A stretch of 8,237 nucleotides of DNA from Bryobacterales bacterium (lineage in GTDB: Bacteria > Acidobacteriota > Terriglobia > Bryobacterales > Bryobacteraceae): NCBI GenBank assembly GCA_025456495.1, contig JALOKO010000139.1, forward strand, positions 1-8,237, read 5' to 3'. Numbering within the stretch: position 1 is the first letter of the stretch; the number at the start of each line of letters is the position of its first letter. A model generated the notes under the pieces. The model ran no database searches and was not told where the DNA came from. It was given only the letters and a program-made list of their open reading frames with translations. A program made the translations under genes and the position numbers. Of the stretch, positions 1 to 6,344 are shown in pieces.

Positions 1-526
1 CCTCTTCGTGGTTGCCATCTTCTCAATGCACGGCGCCATCTATCTCTACCTGAAGACTGAGGGCGAACTGCAAGAGCGCATGCAGCCCCTGATGTGGAAA
101 ACCTTTGGCTTCTTCCTGGTGATGTACATGTTCACCACCATGTACACGCTGGTGGCGCATCCGGAAGCGCTGAATCTGCTGAAGGCCTACCCCGTCACCT
201 GGATTGTTCCGGTACTCAGCGTCCTGGCCATCGCCAACATCCCGCGCGCCATCTTTATGGGCCGCCCGGGTTACGCCTTCCTCAGTTCCTGCGCCACCAT
301 CGTGGCCCTGAACTTTCTGTTGGGCGTCGCGCTGTTCCCGAACCTGATCGTCTCCAGCATTGACCCCGCCTATAACCTCACCATCTACAACGCGGCCAGT
401 TCCCAGAAAACCCTGGGCATCATGCGCACCATCGCCTTTCTTGGCATGCCCTTCGTCATCGCCTACACGGTGGTGATCTACTGGGTATTTCGCGGCAAGG
501 TGGAGTTGGGCAAGTTCTCGTACTAA
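1..526 (+). CDS. cydB: Cytochrome bd ubiquinol oxidase subunit II (CydB), 3' part
   Basis: C-terminal 174 residues of the integral membrane subunit II of cytochrome bd quinol oxidase, which with CydA oxidises quinol and reduces oxygen at the inner membrane under low oxygen. The reading frame is open to the left edge, so the start lies outside the window; the GTG at position 8 is internal. The family signature HGAIYLYLKTEGELQER is near the visible N-terminus. Several hydrophobic membrane segments follow, and the C-terminus has the typical NLTIYNAASSQKTLG, then FLGMPFVIAYT, then a closing YWVFRGKVEL. About half of a normal CydB (roughly 340-380 residues) is visible. cydA would be expected upstream. 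A hairpin 20 bp after the stop suggests this is the last gene of its operon. The family assignment is secure from these motifs. Confidence 0.93.
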   Translation, partial: LFVVAIFSMHGAIYLYLKTEGELQERMQPLMWKTFGFFLVMYMFTTMYTLVAHPEALNLLKAYPVTWIVPVLSVLAIANIPRAIFMGRPGYAFLSSCATIVALNFLLGVALFPNLIVSSIDPAYNLTIYNAASSQKTLGIMRTIAFLGMPFVIAYTVVIYWVFRGKVELGKFSY

Positions 527-545
527 CCACGCGCACTCCAACGCA

Positions 546-576
546 GCGTCGCCAGATCAACCAGGTCTGGCGGCGC
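546..576 (+). terminator. Intrinsic-terminator-like hairpin after cydB
   Basis: Inverted repeat: left arm GCGTCGCCAGA (546-556), 9-nt loop, right arm TCTGGCGGCGC (566-576). It forms an 11-bp GC-rich stem with one G-U wobble. The following TCATCGTTTTG contains only a short T stretch, so it is a weak canonical terminator. It sits between two convergent genes (cydB ends at 526, the CoA-binding gene ends at 606) and could block read-through in both directions. The minus-strand side has no T tract. Confidence 0.65.
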
Positions 577-605
577 TCATCGTTTTGCGCCTCCCGGGGC
601 AAGGC

Positions 606-1073
606 TTATTCCGCCGCCGGATACCTTCCGGTGAGCTTCAACAATCCCCCATGTAGCCGGTGAAACCACGGCGTATCATCCAGGAACATATACGGGCAGT
701 GCCCCTCCACCACCTCCATGCCGGCCGCCCGGCAGCGTTCCGCGGCGGTGGCGTCCACCGCCCCGTGTCCCGCTGCGCGGTACATCCACAAGCGCTTCAC
801 CCCAACGGCAATCGCGTGATCGCACACCTGGGCCGTGGCCGTGGCGGGTGTCATCACCAGCACAGCCTCAGTCCCCGCTGGAATGTCCGTCGCCACTGCT
901 ACGCCATCGATCTCATCCGCCTGCGGATTCACAGGCGTCACGGGCATCCCCCGTTGACGCAGGTCCCGGAACAGCATGCGCGAAAAGTGCCTGGGATTGC
1001 GCGACACACCCACCATGGCGATGCTTGGCGCACGCAGGAAGCGCTGGATGGCAGCAAGATTGGTTTCCGGCAT
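606..1073 (-). CDS. CoA-binding domain protein (YccU/CoA_binding_2 type)
   Basis: Small cytosolic single-domain Rossmann-fold protein of about 155 residues, of the CoA-binding family related to the N-terminal part of succinyl-CoA synthetase alpha and to E. coli YccU. The exact role is unknown for the family. Visible features are the strand-loop AMVGVSRNPRHFS near residue 20, with the glycine-containing nucleotide loop, then TPVNPQ near 47-51, AVLVMTP near 70-76, and a late VVEGHCPYMF near 121-130 in place of the usual cysteine-containing closing motif. Start codons GTG(1079)-ATG(1076)-ATG(1073) run in frame. I chose the third because GGAGG lies 5 nt upstream of it and only 2 nt before the second. 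Gene length is typical. It is divergent from the ABC exporter gene and convergent with cydB, so it is probably monocistronic. Family call is strong, function unresolved. Confidence 0.85.
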   Translation of the reverse strand: MPETNLAAIQRFLRAPSIAMVGVSRNPRHFSRMLFRDLRQRGMPVTPVNPQADEIDGVAVATDIPAGTEAVLVMTPATATAQVCDHAIAVGVKRLWMYRAAGHGAVDATAAERCRAAGMEVVEGHCPYMFLDDTPWFHRLHGGLLKLTGRYPAAE

Positions 1074-1078
1074 CATCA

Positions 1079-1083
1079 CCTCC
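1079..1083 (-). promoter_or_regulatory. Strong Shine-Dalgarno for the CoA-binding gene
   Basis: Minus-strand GGAGG, extended as GGAGGTGAT, is complementary to the 16S rRNA 3' end over nine bases. It overlaps the GTG and the first ATG, so the downstream ATG at 1073 is the best-spaced start. Confidence 0.6.
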
Positions 1084-1092
1084 GATAGCTCC

Positions 1093-1098
1093 AGTATA
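1093..1098 (-). promoter_or_regulatory. Possible -10 element (TATACT) for the CoA-binding gene
   Basis: The divergent intergenic region (about 200 bp if the exporter starts at 1274) contains minus-strand TATACT, five of six matches to TATAAT. It lies just upstream of the Shine-Dalgarno, which would give a very short leader. I see no good -35 hexamer at 16-18 bp. No convincing promoter for the divergent exporter gene is visible in this region. Weak call. Confidence 0.2.
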
Positions 1099-1273
1099 AG
1101 AGAACAGCATCTGATATTACCCTACACGCATCCCCCTGCCCGCCGCCTCACCCACCACTCCACCAAGGCATCACGCTCACTTTTGCTGTCATCATTAGAG
1201 TGTGAGCCGCTCCACACGATTACCATCTGAACGCCAGGGGACACCCAAAGCGGAAGAGGCCAGTGACTTCTCA

Positions 1274-3073
1274 ATGAGTCGCCTGCGCGACCTTTGGCCG
1301 GACATTTGGGCGCTGGTTCGGCCCCGTCGCGGCTTGCTGGCGCTGGGCTTTGTGCTGATGCTCCTCAACCGTCTTTCCGGCCTGGTGCTGCCGGCCTCCA
1401 CCAAGTTCCTCATCGACGACATCCTCATCGCCGGCGACCTTGCCATGCTCCCCGCCCTCATTGGCGCGGTTGCCGGCGCCACGATGCTGCAGGGCGTCAC
1501 CTCCTTCTCCCTCACCCAACTGCTTTCCAAGGAAGCGCAGCGCCTCATCACCGAAATGCGTCGTCGCGTCCAGGAACACGTCGGTCGGCTTCCCATTGGT
1601 TACTACAATGCCAACAAAACCGGTAGCCTGGTGTCGCGCATCATGTCCGATGTTGAGGGCCTGCGCAACCTGATTGGCACTGGTCTGGTGGAGTTCACCG
1701 GCGGCCTCATCACCGCCCTTCTGGCGATGGTCATCCTCTTCGGCATCAGTTGGCGCATGACAGGTGTCGCTCTGCTGTTCGTCCTGTTGTTCAGTGGCGC
1801 CCTGGGGAAAGCCTTTCGCCACATCCGCCCCATCTTCAAGGAGCGCCGTAAGATTTTCGGAGAGGTCAGCGGACGGCTCACTGAGTCCCTCAGCGGCGTT
1901 CGTGTCGTCAAGGGCTTCCACGCCGAATCCCGCGAGGCTGCTGTCTTCTCAGAGGGCGTCCAGCGATTGCAGGACAACATCTTCGCCTCCCTCACCGCCA
2001 TCTCCGCCATGAGTTTCGGCGCCACCGCCATTGTCGGCGCGGTGGGCGCATCCGTGATGTACCTGGGCGCCAGACAAGTGGCGGCGAATGAAATCTCGGT
2101 GGGCGACTTCGTCACCTTCACCGCCTTCATCGCCTTTCTAATCGCGCCCGTCTTTCAGATTGTCGGTATTGGCACCCAACTCACTGAGGCTTTCGCGGGC
2201 CTTGACCGCACCCGCGAAGTGCTGCGTGAACGCCCCGAGGACGAAGACCCTTCCCGCGACACCGAAATGCCTCCCATCGCCGGCCATGTTCAGTTTCGCA
2301 ACGTCACCTTTGCCTACGAGCCTGGAAAGCCCGTCATTCGCGACGTCTCTTTCGATGCCGCCCCTGGCACCGTCACCGCTTTCGTGGGCTCCTCCGGTTC
2401 CGGCAAGTCCACACTCATCAACCTGATTGCCGCCTTCCACACACCCGACTCCGGTGAGATCCTCGTGGACGGCTTACCCCTCCGCCACGTTCGTCTGGAC
2501 AGCTTCCGCCGCCAGTTGGGTGTAGTGCTGCAGGATAACTTCCTGTTTGATGGCAGCATCCGCGACAACATCCTCTTCGCCAACCCTCAGGTGACAGAGG
2601 AACGTTTCCGTCAGGCCTGCACCATCGCCCGCGTGGATACCTTCGCCGAGGCCTATGCCGATGGCTACGACACCATCGTCGGGGAGCGCGGCGTCAAGCT
2701 CTCGGGCGGACAGAAGCAGCGCGTCTCCATCGCCCGCGCCATCCTGGCCAATCCCCGATTGCTCATCCTGGATGAGGCGACCTCCAGCCTCGATTCTGAA
2801 AGCGAGGCCATCATCCAGGAAGGCCTCGAGTGGCTCATGCAGGATCGCACCACCTTCGTCATCGCCCATCGCCTCTCCACCATCCGCCGCGCCCATCAGA
2901 TTCTGGTGGTGGAAGATGGCCGCATCGTGGAGCGCGGCAGCCACGACGAACTGCTGCTGGCCGCGGGACGCTACCACGAGTTGTACACCCGCCAACACGC
3001 CTTGGAGCGCAACCTTTTCCTCGCTCCCGGCGAGGGCGATGCCGTCGAACGTTCCAATCCGGAACTGGTTTAG
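1274..3073 (+). CDS. ABC exporter, fused membrane and ATPase domains (MsbA/MdlB type)
   Basis: Half-transporter of the type I exporter family, expected to homodimerise or heterodimerise in the inner membrane and drive export of a lipid, drug or peptide. The substrate cannot be read from sequence. With the ATG start (599 residues), six hydrophobic segments lie at about 20-39, 58-78, 134-156, 162-178, 246-266 and 276-300. The ATPase domain has Walker A GSSGSGKS (372-379), Q-loop Gln420, the X-loop GERG just before signature LSGGQ (476-480), Walker B LLILDE (Asp500, Glu501), D-loop SSLD and H-loop His532, all intact, so it should be an active ATPase. An in-frame GTG at 1202 would add 24 polar residues. 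I prefer ATG 1274 because it gives the usual short N-terminus, and third-position GC is lower in the extension. Neither start has a clear Shine-Dalgarno. Confidence 0.9.
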   Translation: MSRLRDLWPDIWALVRPRRGLLALGFVLMLLNRLSGLVLPASTKFLIDDILIAGDLAMLPALIGAVAGATMLQGVTSFSLTQLLSKEAQRLITEMRRRVQEHVGRLPIGYYNANKTGSLVSRIMSDVEGLRNLIGTGLVEFTGGLITALLAMVILFGISWRMTGVALLFVLLFSGALGKAFRHIRPIFKERRKIFGEVSGRLTESLSGVRVVKGFHAESREAAVFSEGVQRLQDNIFASLTAISAMSFGATAIVGAVGASVMYLGARQVAANEISVGDFVTFTAFIAFLIAPVFQIVGIGTQLTEAFAGLDRTREVLRERPEDEDPSRDTEMPPIAGHVQFRNVTFAYEPGKPVIRDVSFDAAPGTVTAFVGSSGSGKSTLINLIAAFHTPDSGEILVDGLPLRHVRLDSFRRQLGVVLQDNFLFDGSIRDNILFANPQVTEERFRQACTIARVDTFAEAYADGYDTIVGERGVKLSGGQKQRVSIARAILANPRLLILDEATSSLDSESEAIIQEGLEWLMQDRTTFVIAHRLSTIRRAHQILVVEDGRIVERGSHDELLLAAGRYHELYTRQHALERNLFLAPGEGDAVERSNPELV

Positions 3074-3184
3074 TGCCAGAACCGCACATCGCGCAGATTT
3101 CCTGAGAATCCTTCCGCCATCCGCCCACTTTCTCAACAGACACAGTTGATCTGGTTGCAGTTAGGCCAGTTTGATACTCCGGTA

Positions 3185-3988
3185 ATGGAAACGAGGCCCC
3201 ACGTGACCCGGCTTGACCCCCTCCTGTTCGACAGGGAATCGCCCACTGGCCACACCTACGCGGTTGCGGCGTCAGCTCCGGCTGCTGTTCCCACCGGGCT
3301 TCCCCTCCTCAACGGGGCTCTAGGATTGGACGGGCTTCCCCGCGGCCACATGGTGGAACTGCTGGGTCCGCCACAAAGCGGCAAAACCACCCTGTGCCTG
3401 GCTCTCATCTCTTCCGTCTTGGCCCAAGGCGGTAGCGTTGCCTTCCTGGACGCCAGCCAGCAGTTGGACGTGCTCGCCTCCGCCGGCCAAGTGCCCAGGT
3501 TCCGCGACATGCTGGTGACCCAATGCAACGAACTGGAGGAATCGTTGGAAATCGCCCGCATCCTGGTTGCCCATCAGGCCGTGGACCTGCTGGTGCTTGA
3601 CCCAATCAGCTCCCTGGTCCCCCGCGCCGAACTGGATGCCCCCATGCACAGCGGCGGCCTGGGAACACCCTCCATCTTCCTTCGCGATGCCTTCCATCGC
3701 TTGCACCTGGCGCTGTCGAAATCAACCTGCAGCCTGTTGGCCGTGGATGTGCTTCGTGATTGCGATGAGCATCCCGTGGGAACCATGGAGACCACGGCGG
3801 CAACCCGCACCATCACGCCCTTCTCTTCCATCCGACTTCAGATTCGGGTAGATCCACCCACAACGCTCCCAGGCTCGCGGTACTTGCGCGTGGTCAAGAA
3901 CCACCTGGGCAGCGCGGGAAGCACCATCCCACTGCCAACCATGGCGATCCTTCATGACCATCCGATGGGCGCCACGCCACATGGATGA
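3185..3988 (+). CDS. RecA-like ATPase-core paralogue with altered catalytic residues
   Basis: Protein of about 267 residues that follows the RecA ATPase core almost end to end. It has TGLPLLNGALGLDGLPRGH leading to Walker A GPPQSGKTT (61-69), then AFLDASQQLD (86-95), VDLLVLDPISSLVPRAEL (Walker B Asp139), the loop-2 region with METT, SIRLQIR, and LRVVKNH near the C-terminus. From known E. coli RecA numbering, Ser91 sits where catalytic Glu96 should be. Val189 sits at coupling Gln194, and His240 replaces Lys250, while Lys238 matches Lys248. The N-terminal polymerisation helix is not recognisable and the C-terminal DNA-gating domain is absent. It resembles ImuA/SulA-like RecA relatives in being short, but no imuB or dnaE2 is visible here. 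Start: ATG 3185 chosen; an in-frame TTG at 3146 would add 13 residues. No strong ribosome binding site at either. It lies 111 bp after the exporter gene and converges with the Fur-family gene 32 bp away. Confidence 0.8.
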   Translation: METRPHVTRLDPLLFDRESPTGHTYAVAASAPAAVPTGLPLLNGALGLDGLPRGHMVELLGPPQSGKTTLCLALISSVLAQGGSVAFLDASQQLDVLASAGQVPRFRDMLVTQCNELEESLEIARILVAHQAVDLLVLDPISSLVPRAELDAPMHSGGLGTPSIFLRDAFHRLHLALSKSTCSLLAVDVLRDCDEHPVGTMETTAATRTITPFSSIRLQIRVDPPTTLPGSRYLRVVKNHLGSAGSTIPLPTMAILHDHPMGATPHG

Positions 3989-4020
3989 CGTCGTCGCCTC
4001 CGCTCCCACGCCTCCCGCAA

Positions 4021-4413
4021 TCAGTTCCGTTCGGCCTTCCGGCATTCACTGCAGGCCCCGTAGAGGATCACCTCGTGGCTCTCCAACTGGAAGCCTTCCG
4101 GCACAAGATTCGTATAGCCGCCCAAGCAACCGTAAATCTCAAACACTTTCCCGCACCGGCGGCAGTGGAAGTGGTGGTGGTGGTCTTTGCCGGAAATCTC
4201 ATAGCGCGCGGCTTCCCCGGGTAGCTCCACCGGAACCAGCCAGCTCTCATCCATCAGCGTCCGAATGGTGCGGTAGACGGTTGCGATTCCCAGGCCCTCC
4301 ACCTTGTCCTTGGCCATACGGCATACCTCTTCCGGAGAAAGCGGTCGCTTGGCTTCCTCAAACACCTCTCGAATCGCGCGGCGTTGACGGGTACTGCGGA
4401 CAGCGGCTGGCAT
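4021..4413 (-). CDS. Fur-family metal-dependent transcriptional repressor
   Basis: DNA-binding metalloregulator of 130 residues, cytosolic dimer. The N-terminal winged helix contains TRQRRAIREVFEE and the recognition region GIATVYRTIRTL. The C-terminal dimerisation domain has a His-rich segment DHHHHFHC and two structural zinc CxxC pairs (CRRC 84-87, CSEC 121-124). The regulatory site keeps Glu72 (position of Fur Glu81/PerR Asp85), the His cluster 78-81, Glu92 and His113. The hinge-region histidine found in Fur and PerR (after the second helix) is replaced by the KRP segment. The Glu residues argue for Fur or Zur rather than PerR sensing of peroxide, but the subtype is not settled. The start at ATG 4413 has AAGGA 7 nt upstream; an in-frame TTG at 4440 is less likely. 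It is probably monocistronic and perhaps self-regulated through the palindrome at 4484-4498. Confidence 0.9.
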   Translation of the reverse strand: MPAAVRSTRQRRAIREVFEEAKRPLSPEEVCRMAKDKVEGLGIATVYRTIRTLMDESWLVPVELPGEAARYEISGKDHHHHFHCRRCGKVFEIYGCLGGYTNLVPEGFQLESHEVILYGACSECRKAERN

Positions 4414-4420
4414 GGGCGGT

Positions 4421-4425
4421 TCCTT
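4421..4425 (-). promoter_or_regulatory. Shine-Dalgarno deciding the Fur-family start
   Basis: Minus-strand AAGGA within GGGAAGGAA, 7 nt before ATG 4413. It lies inside the extra coding sequence implied by the upstream TTG at 4440, which favours the ATG. Confidence 0.6.
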
Positions 4426-4483
4426 CCCTTTCGCAAACAAGAAAGCAGAATTTGTTCTCGCCTTCTCGATCCTTAACTTCTCA

Positions 4484-4498
4484 TTATTCTATCAATAA
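4484..4498 (-). promoter_or_regulatory. Candidate Fur/PerR-type operator palindrome
   Basis: Within otherwise GC-rich DNA lies an AT-rich 15-bp inverted repeat. On the minus strand it reads TTATT-GATAG-AATAA, with perfect 5-bp arms around a 5-bp centre. The 7-1-7 geometry and the TTAT...ATAA ends match PerR/Fur-type boxes at 9 of 14 defined positions of TTATAATnATTATAA. It is 71 bp upstream of the Fur-family start codon and contains a -10-like TAGAAT (minus strand, 4491 down to 4486) at its centre. No good -35 is visible. The 205-bp gap (4414-4618) otherwise holds a GC-rich stretch with no recognised element. Confidence 0.4.
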
Positions 4499-4600
4499 GC
4501 AAAGCGCACGGCGCAAGAAAAGCGCCCGAAGCATCCAAATCCACCCGGAAAGCTGCCGCGGAACCGCCAGTACCCCGACGCCCACCCACACCAGATGGAC

Positions 4601-4612
4601 CCTTGCGCAAGG
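4601..4612. repeat. 12-bp perfect palindrome beyond the deacylase stop
   Basis: CCTTGCGCAAGG is a perfect palindrome located 7 bp past the deacylase stop codon in the minus direction. As RNA it could fold only with a tight loop and has no T tract after it, so it is at best a weak terminator element or a protein site. Confidence 0.25.
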
Positions 4613-4618
4613 CCCCGG

Positions 4619-6208
4619 CTACTGCAGCGTGCGCGCGCGCAACACGGCGCCTGCCCGTTCCGCGGTGCGCGTACCCCCGTCAATCACCACCACGCCATTT
4701 ACCATCACGTACGCGAAGCCCTCGCTGTATTGATGTGGTTCGTCATAGGTGGCCAGGTCGCGCACGCCCTTGGGGTCGAACAGCACCAGATCCGCCGCAA
4801 AGCCCGGCAACAACAGCCCCCGATCATCCAGACGGAAGGCGCGCGCGGGCAGGCTGGTCATTTTGCGGACCGCCTCCTCCAACGAAATCAGCCGCTTTTC
4901 GCGACTGTACACACCCAGCACGCGAGCATTGGTCCCATAAGAGCGCGGGTGCGGCGCCAGCGGTCCGGGCTTCTGCACGCCCCCGTCGCTGGCCACGGCT
5001 ACCGCCGGATGTTGCAGAATCAACTCCACCCCGGGTTCGCTCCAGGAGTGATAGATCACCGACGTGCGGCCGGGTTGCGAGAGCAGCTCCAGCACCGTCT
5101 CGATATCCTCCGCCAGGCCCGGTGCGCTTCCCCGCAATTGCGTGATCTCCGGGACACGCTTGCCGTTGAAGGACGGGTTCGGATTGTGGTCAGCAATCGC
5201 GACGTAATCCAGATTGCTGCGCCCCGCCTTGCGCATTGCCGCTTCCAACTCCATGGCCACCCGGCGCCGTGTTGCCGGTGCCGCCAGCCGCTCACGGATG
5301 GCGGATTCCCCACCCGCCACAGCCCAATCGGGAAGCATCGTTACCAACGTGGTGCTGGAGGCTGCATACGGATACTGGTCCGCCGTCACCGCCACACCCG
5401 CGGCGCGCGCCGCATCAATCCGCGCCAGCACCTGTTGATCGAGCCCGGGGAATCCCTGCCCCACCTTCAGGTGCGAGATCTGCACGGGCAGTCCCGCCGC
5501 CGCCCCGATGTGGATCGCCTCATCCACCGCGGCCAGAATCCCATCGGTGCGTTCATGGCGCATGTGTGTCGCGTAGAGCCCGCCCCAGGTCGCGGCTACC
5601 CGCGCCAGCGACACCACTTCGTCCGTCTTCGCAAACAACCCTGGCAGATAGATCAGCCCCGTCGATAGGCCCACCGCCCCTTCCTGCATCGCCTCGCTCA
5701 CCAGTTGCTTCATGCTGGCCAGTTGCGTGGGCGTCGGCTGCACATTGGCGCTGCCCAATACCGCCGTGCGCACCGTATTGTGCCCAATCAATGAGGCGAC
5801 ATTCACCCCCGGCCGCGCCTCCTCCAGACGACGGAAGAAGTCACCCAAGGGCAGCGCAGAGCCTCCGCAGTTGCCGGTCACCACCGTGGTAACGCCATCG
5901 AAGAGGAAGTTATCGGCTTCTGGAATGCGGAAGATGCTGGACTCAATGTGCGTATGGACATCAATGAATCCAGGTGCAAGCACCATCCCGGCAGCATCGA
6001 TTTCCCGCGCGCCCGGTGCCAGCCCGCTCCGCTCCACCGCGACGATCCTGCCCCGCTTGACCGCCACCTCACCGGGAAACCAAGGATTGCCGGTGCCGTC
6101 CACAATGCGGGCATTTCGGATGACAAGGTCATACTCCTGCGCGGCGGCTGGCGACAATCCCAGCCACAACGCCGCCACCATCACAAACCAACACCGCGCG
6201 CACAGCAT
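4619..6208 (-). CDS. Secreted N-acyl-D-amino-acid deacylase (D-aminoacylase-like amidohydrolase)
   Basis: Zinc-dependent amidohydrolase expected to hydrolyse N-acyl-D-amino acids (or related amide/dipeptide substrates) to the free D-amino acid; likely periplasmic or exported. From ATG 6208 (529 residues) there is a signal peptide: MLCARC, hydrophobic core WFVMVAALWLGL, then SPAAAQ as a cleavage region. After it come the amidohydrolase beta strands YDLVIRNARIVDGTG and PGFIDVHTHIE, with metal ligands His85 and His87. Cys114 in TGNCGG is the special bridging ligand of D-aminoacylases. His215 (ATHMRHE), His246 (QISHLK) and catalytic Asp408 (ASDGG) complete the site, and HPRSYGT is the usual late motif. 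All expected ligands are present. A GTG at 6256 would extend the frame but bury the signal peptide and overlap the 14-bp repeat array, so I reject it. Length is typical (about 480-530). The exact substrate is uncertain. Confidence 0.88.
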   Translation of the reverse strand: MLCARCWFVMVAALWLGLSPAAAQEYDLVIRNARIVDGTGNPWFPGEVAVKRGRIVAVERSGLAPGAREIDAAGMVLAPGFIDVHTHIESSIFRIPEADNFLFDGVTTVVTGNCGGSALPLGDFFRRLEEARPGVNVASLIGHNTVRTAVLGSANVQPTPTQLASMKQLVSEAMQEGAVGLSTGLIYLPGLFAKTDEVVSLARVAATWGGLYATHMRHERTDGILAAVDEAIHIGAAAGLPVQISHLKVGQGFPGLDQQVLARIDAARAAGVAVTADQYPYAASSTTLVTMLPDWAVAGGESAIRERLAAPATRRRVAMELEAAMRKAGRSNLDYVAIADHNPNPSFNGKRVPEITQLRGSAPGLAEDIETVLELLSQPGRTSVIYHSWSEPGVELILQHPAVAVASDGGVQKPGPLAPHPRSYGTNARVLGVYSREKRLISLEEAVRKMTSLPARAFRLDDRGLLLPGFAADLVLFDPKGVRDLATYDEPHQYSEGFAYVMVNGVVVIDGGTRTAERAGAVLRARTLQ

Positions 6209-6249
6209 GCACCGAGTATCGCAGACAGCGCCATGCGCGGCCCAATCCA

Positions 6250-6305
6250 CCACCACGAATCAACCACCCACAGTCAAGCGCCGACACTCAACCGGCCACG
6301 GTCAA
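6250..6305. repeat. Four tandem 14-bp units upstream of the deacylase gene
   Basis: On the + strand the units are CCACCACGAATCAA (6250-6263), CCACCCACAGTCAA (6264-6277), GCGCCGACACTCAA (6278-6291) and CCGGCCACGGTCAA (6292-6305). TCAA recurs at exactly 14-bp spacing (6260, 6274, 6288, 6302), and a degenerate TCCA follows the same phase at 6246. Read toward the deacylase gene (minus strand) this is TTGA-N10 repeated four times, ending 41 bp before its start codon. It may be a regulator-binding array or a slipped-strand relic. The -35-like TTGAC words have no matching -10 at 17 bp. Confidence 0.6.
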
Positions 6306-6344
6306 CCGAACACTGCGTCCCGTGCGAGCGCTGCCTGCTACCCA

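Noticed and set aside
23..541. Minus-strand ORF opposite cydB
   Set aside because: Gly/His/Gln-rich shadow of a strongly conserved membrane protein gene.
2474..3136. A 220-codon minus-strand ORF opposite the exporter ATPase domain
   Set aside because: Antisense to an intact ABC signature region, with no family resemblance of its own.
3135..3171. Possible LexA/SOS operator before the RecA-like gene (AACAG near 3135, CTGGTT near 3151, repeated CAGTT at 3143, 3158, 3167)
   Set aside because: Arms do not form a proper CTGT-N8-ACAG palindrome, and the GTT-type repeats do not have the N7 spacing of other LexA boxes. Too weak to annotate.
3989..4020. Bidirectional terminator between the convergent RecA-like and Fur-family genes
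   Set aside because: The 32-bp gap contains no inverted repeat or T tract that I can see.
4510..4526. GGCGC-AAGAAAA-GCGCC hairpin as a terminator
   Set aside because: Only a 5-bp stem, no T tract following it in either direction, and it is about 100 bp from the nearest stop codon.
3954..4733. A 259-codon + strand ORF across the Fur-family gene and its upstream gap
   Set aside because: The translation is low-complexity Ser/Pro/Arg and overlaps the RecA-like 3' end, the Fur-family gene and the deacylase 3' end antisense. The opposite-strand genes have clear motifs.
4595..5892. Long + strand ORFs (357 and 218 codons) opposite the deacylase gene
   Set aside because: Their translations are rich in Arg, Pro, His and Ala with no recognisable domain. 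They mirror the well-supported minus-strand amidohydrolase and are expected from high third-position GC.
6260..6305. Sigma-70 promoter based on the TTGACC/TTGACT words in the 14-bp array
   Set aside because: At 16-18 bp downstream of each on the minus strand there is only GC-rich sequence with no -10 resemblance.
6250..6305. CRISPR-like or iteron origin reading of the 14-bp array
   Set aside because: Units are too short and directly abutting for CRISPR, and there is no cas or replication initiator gene nearby.
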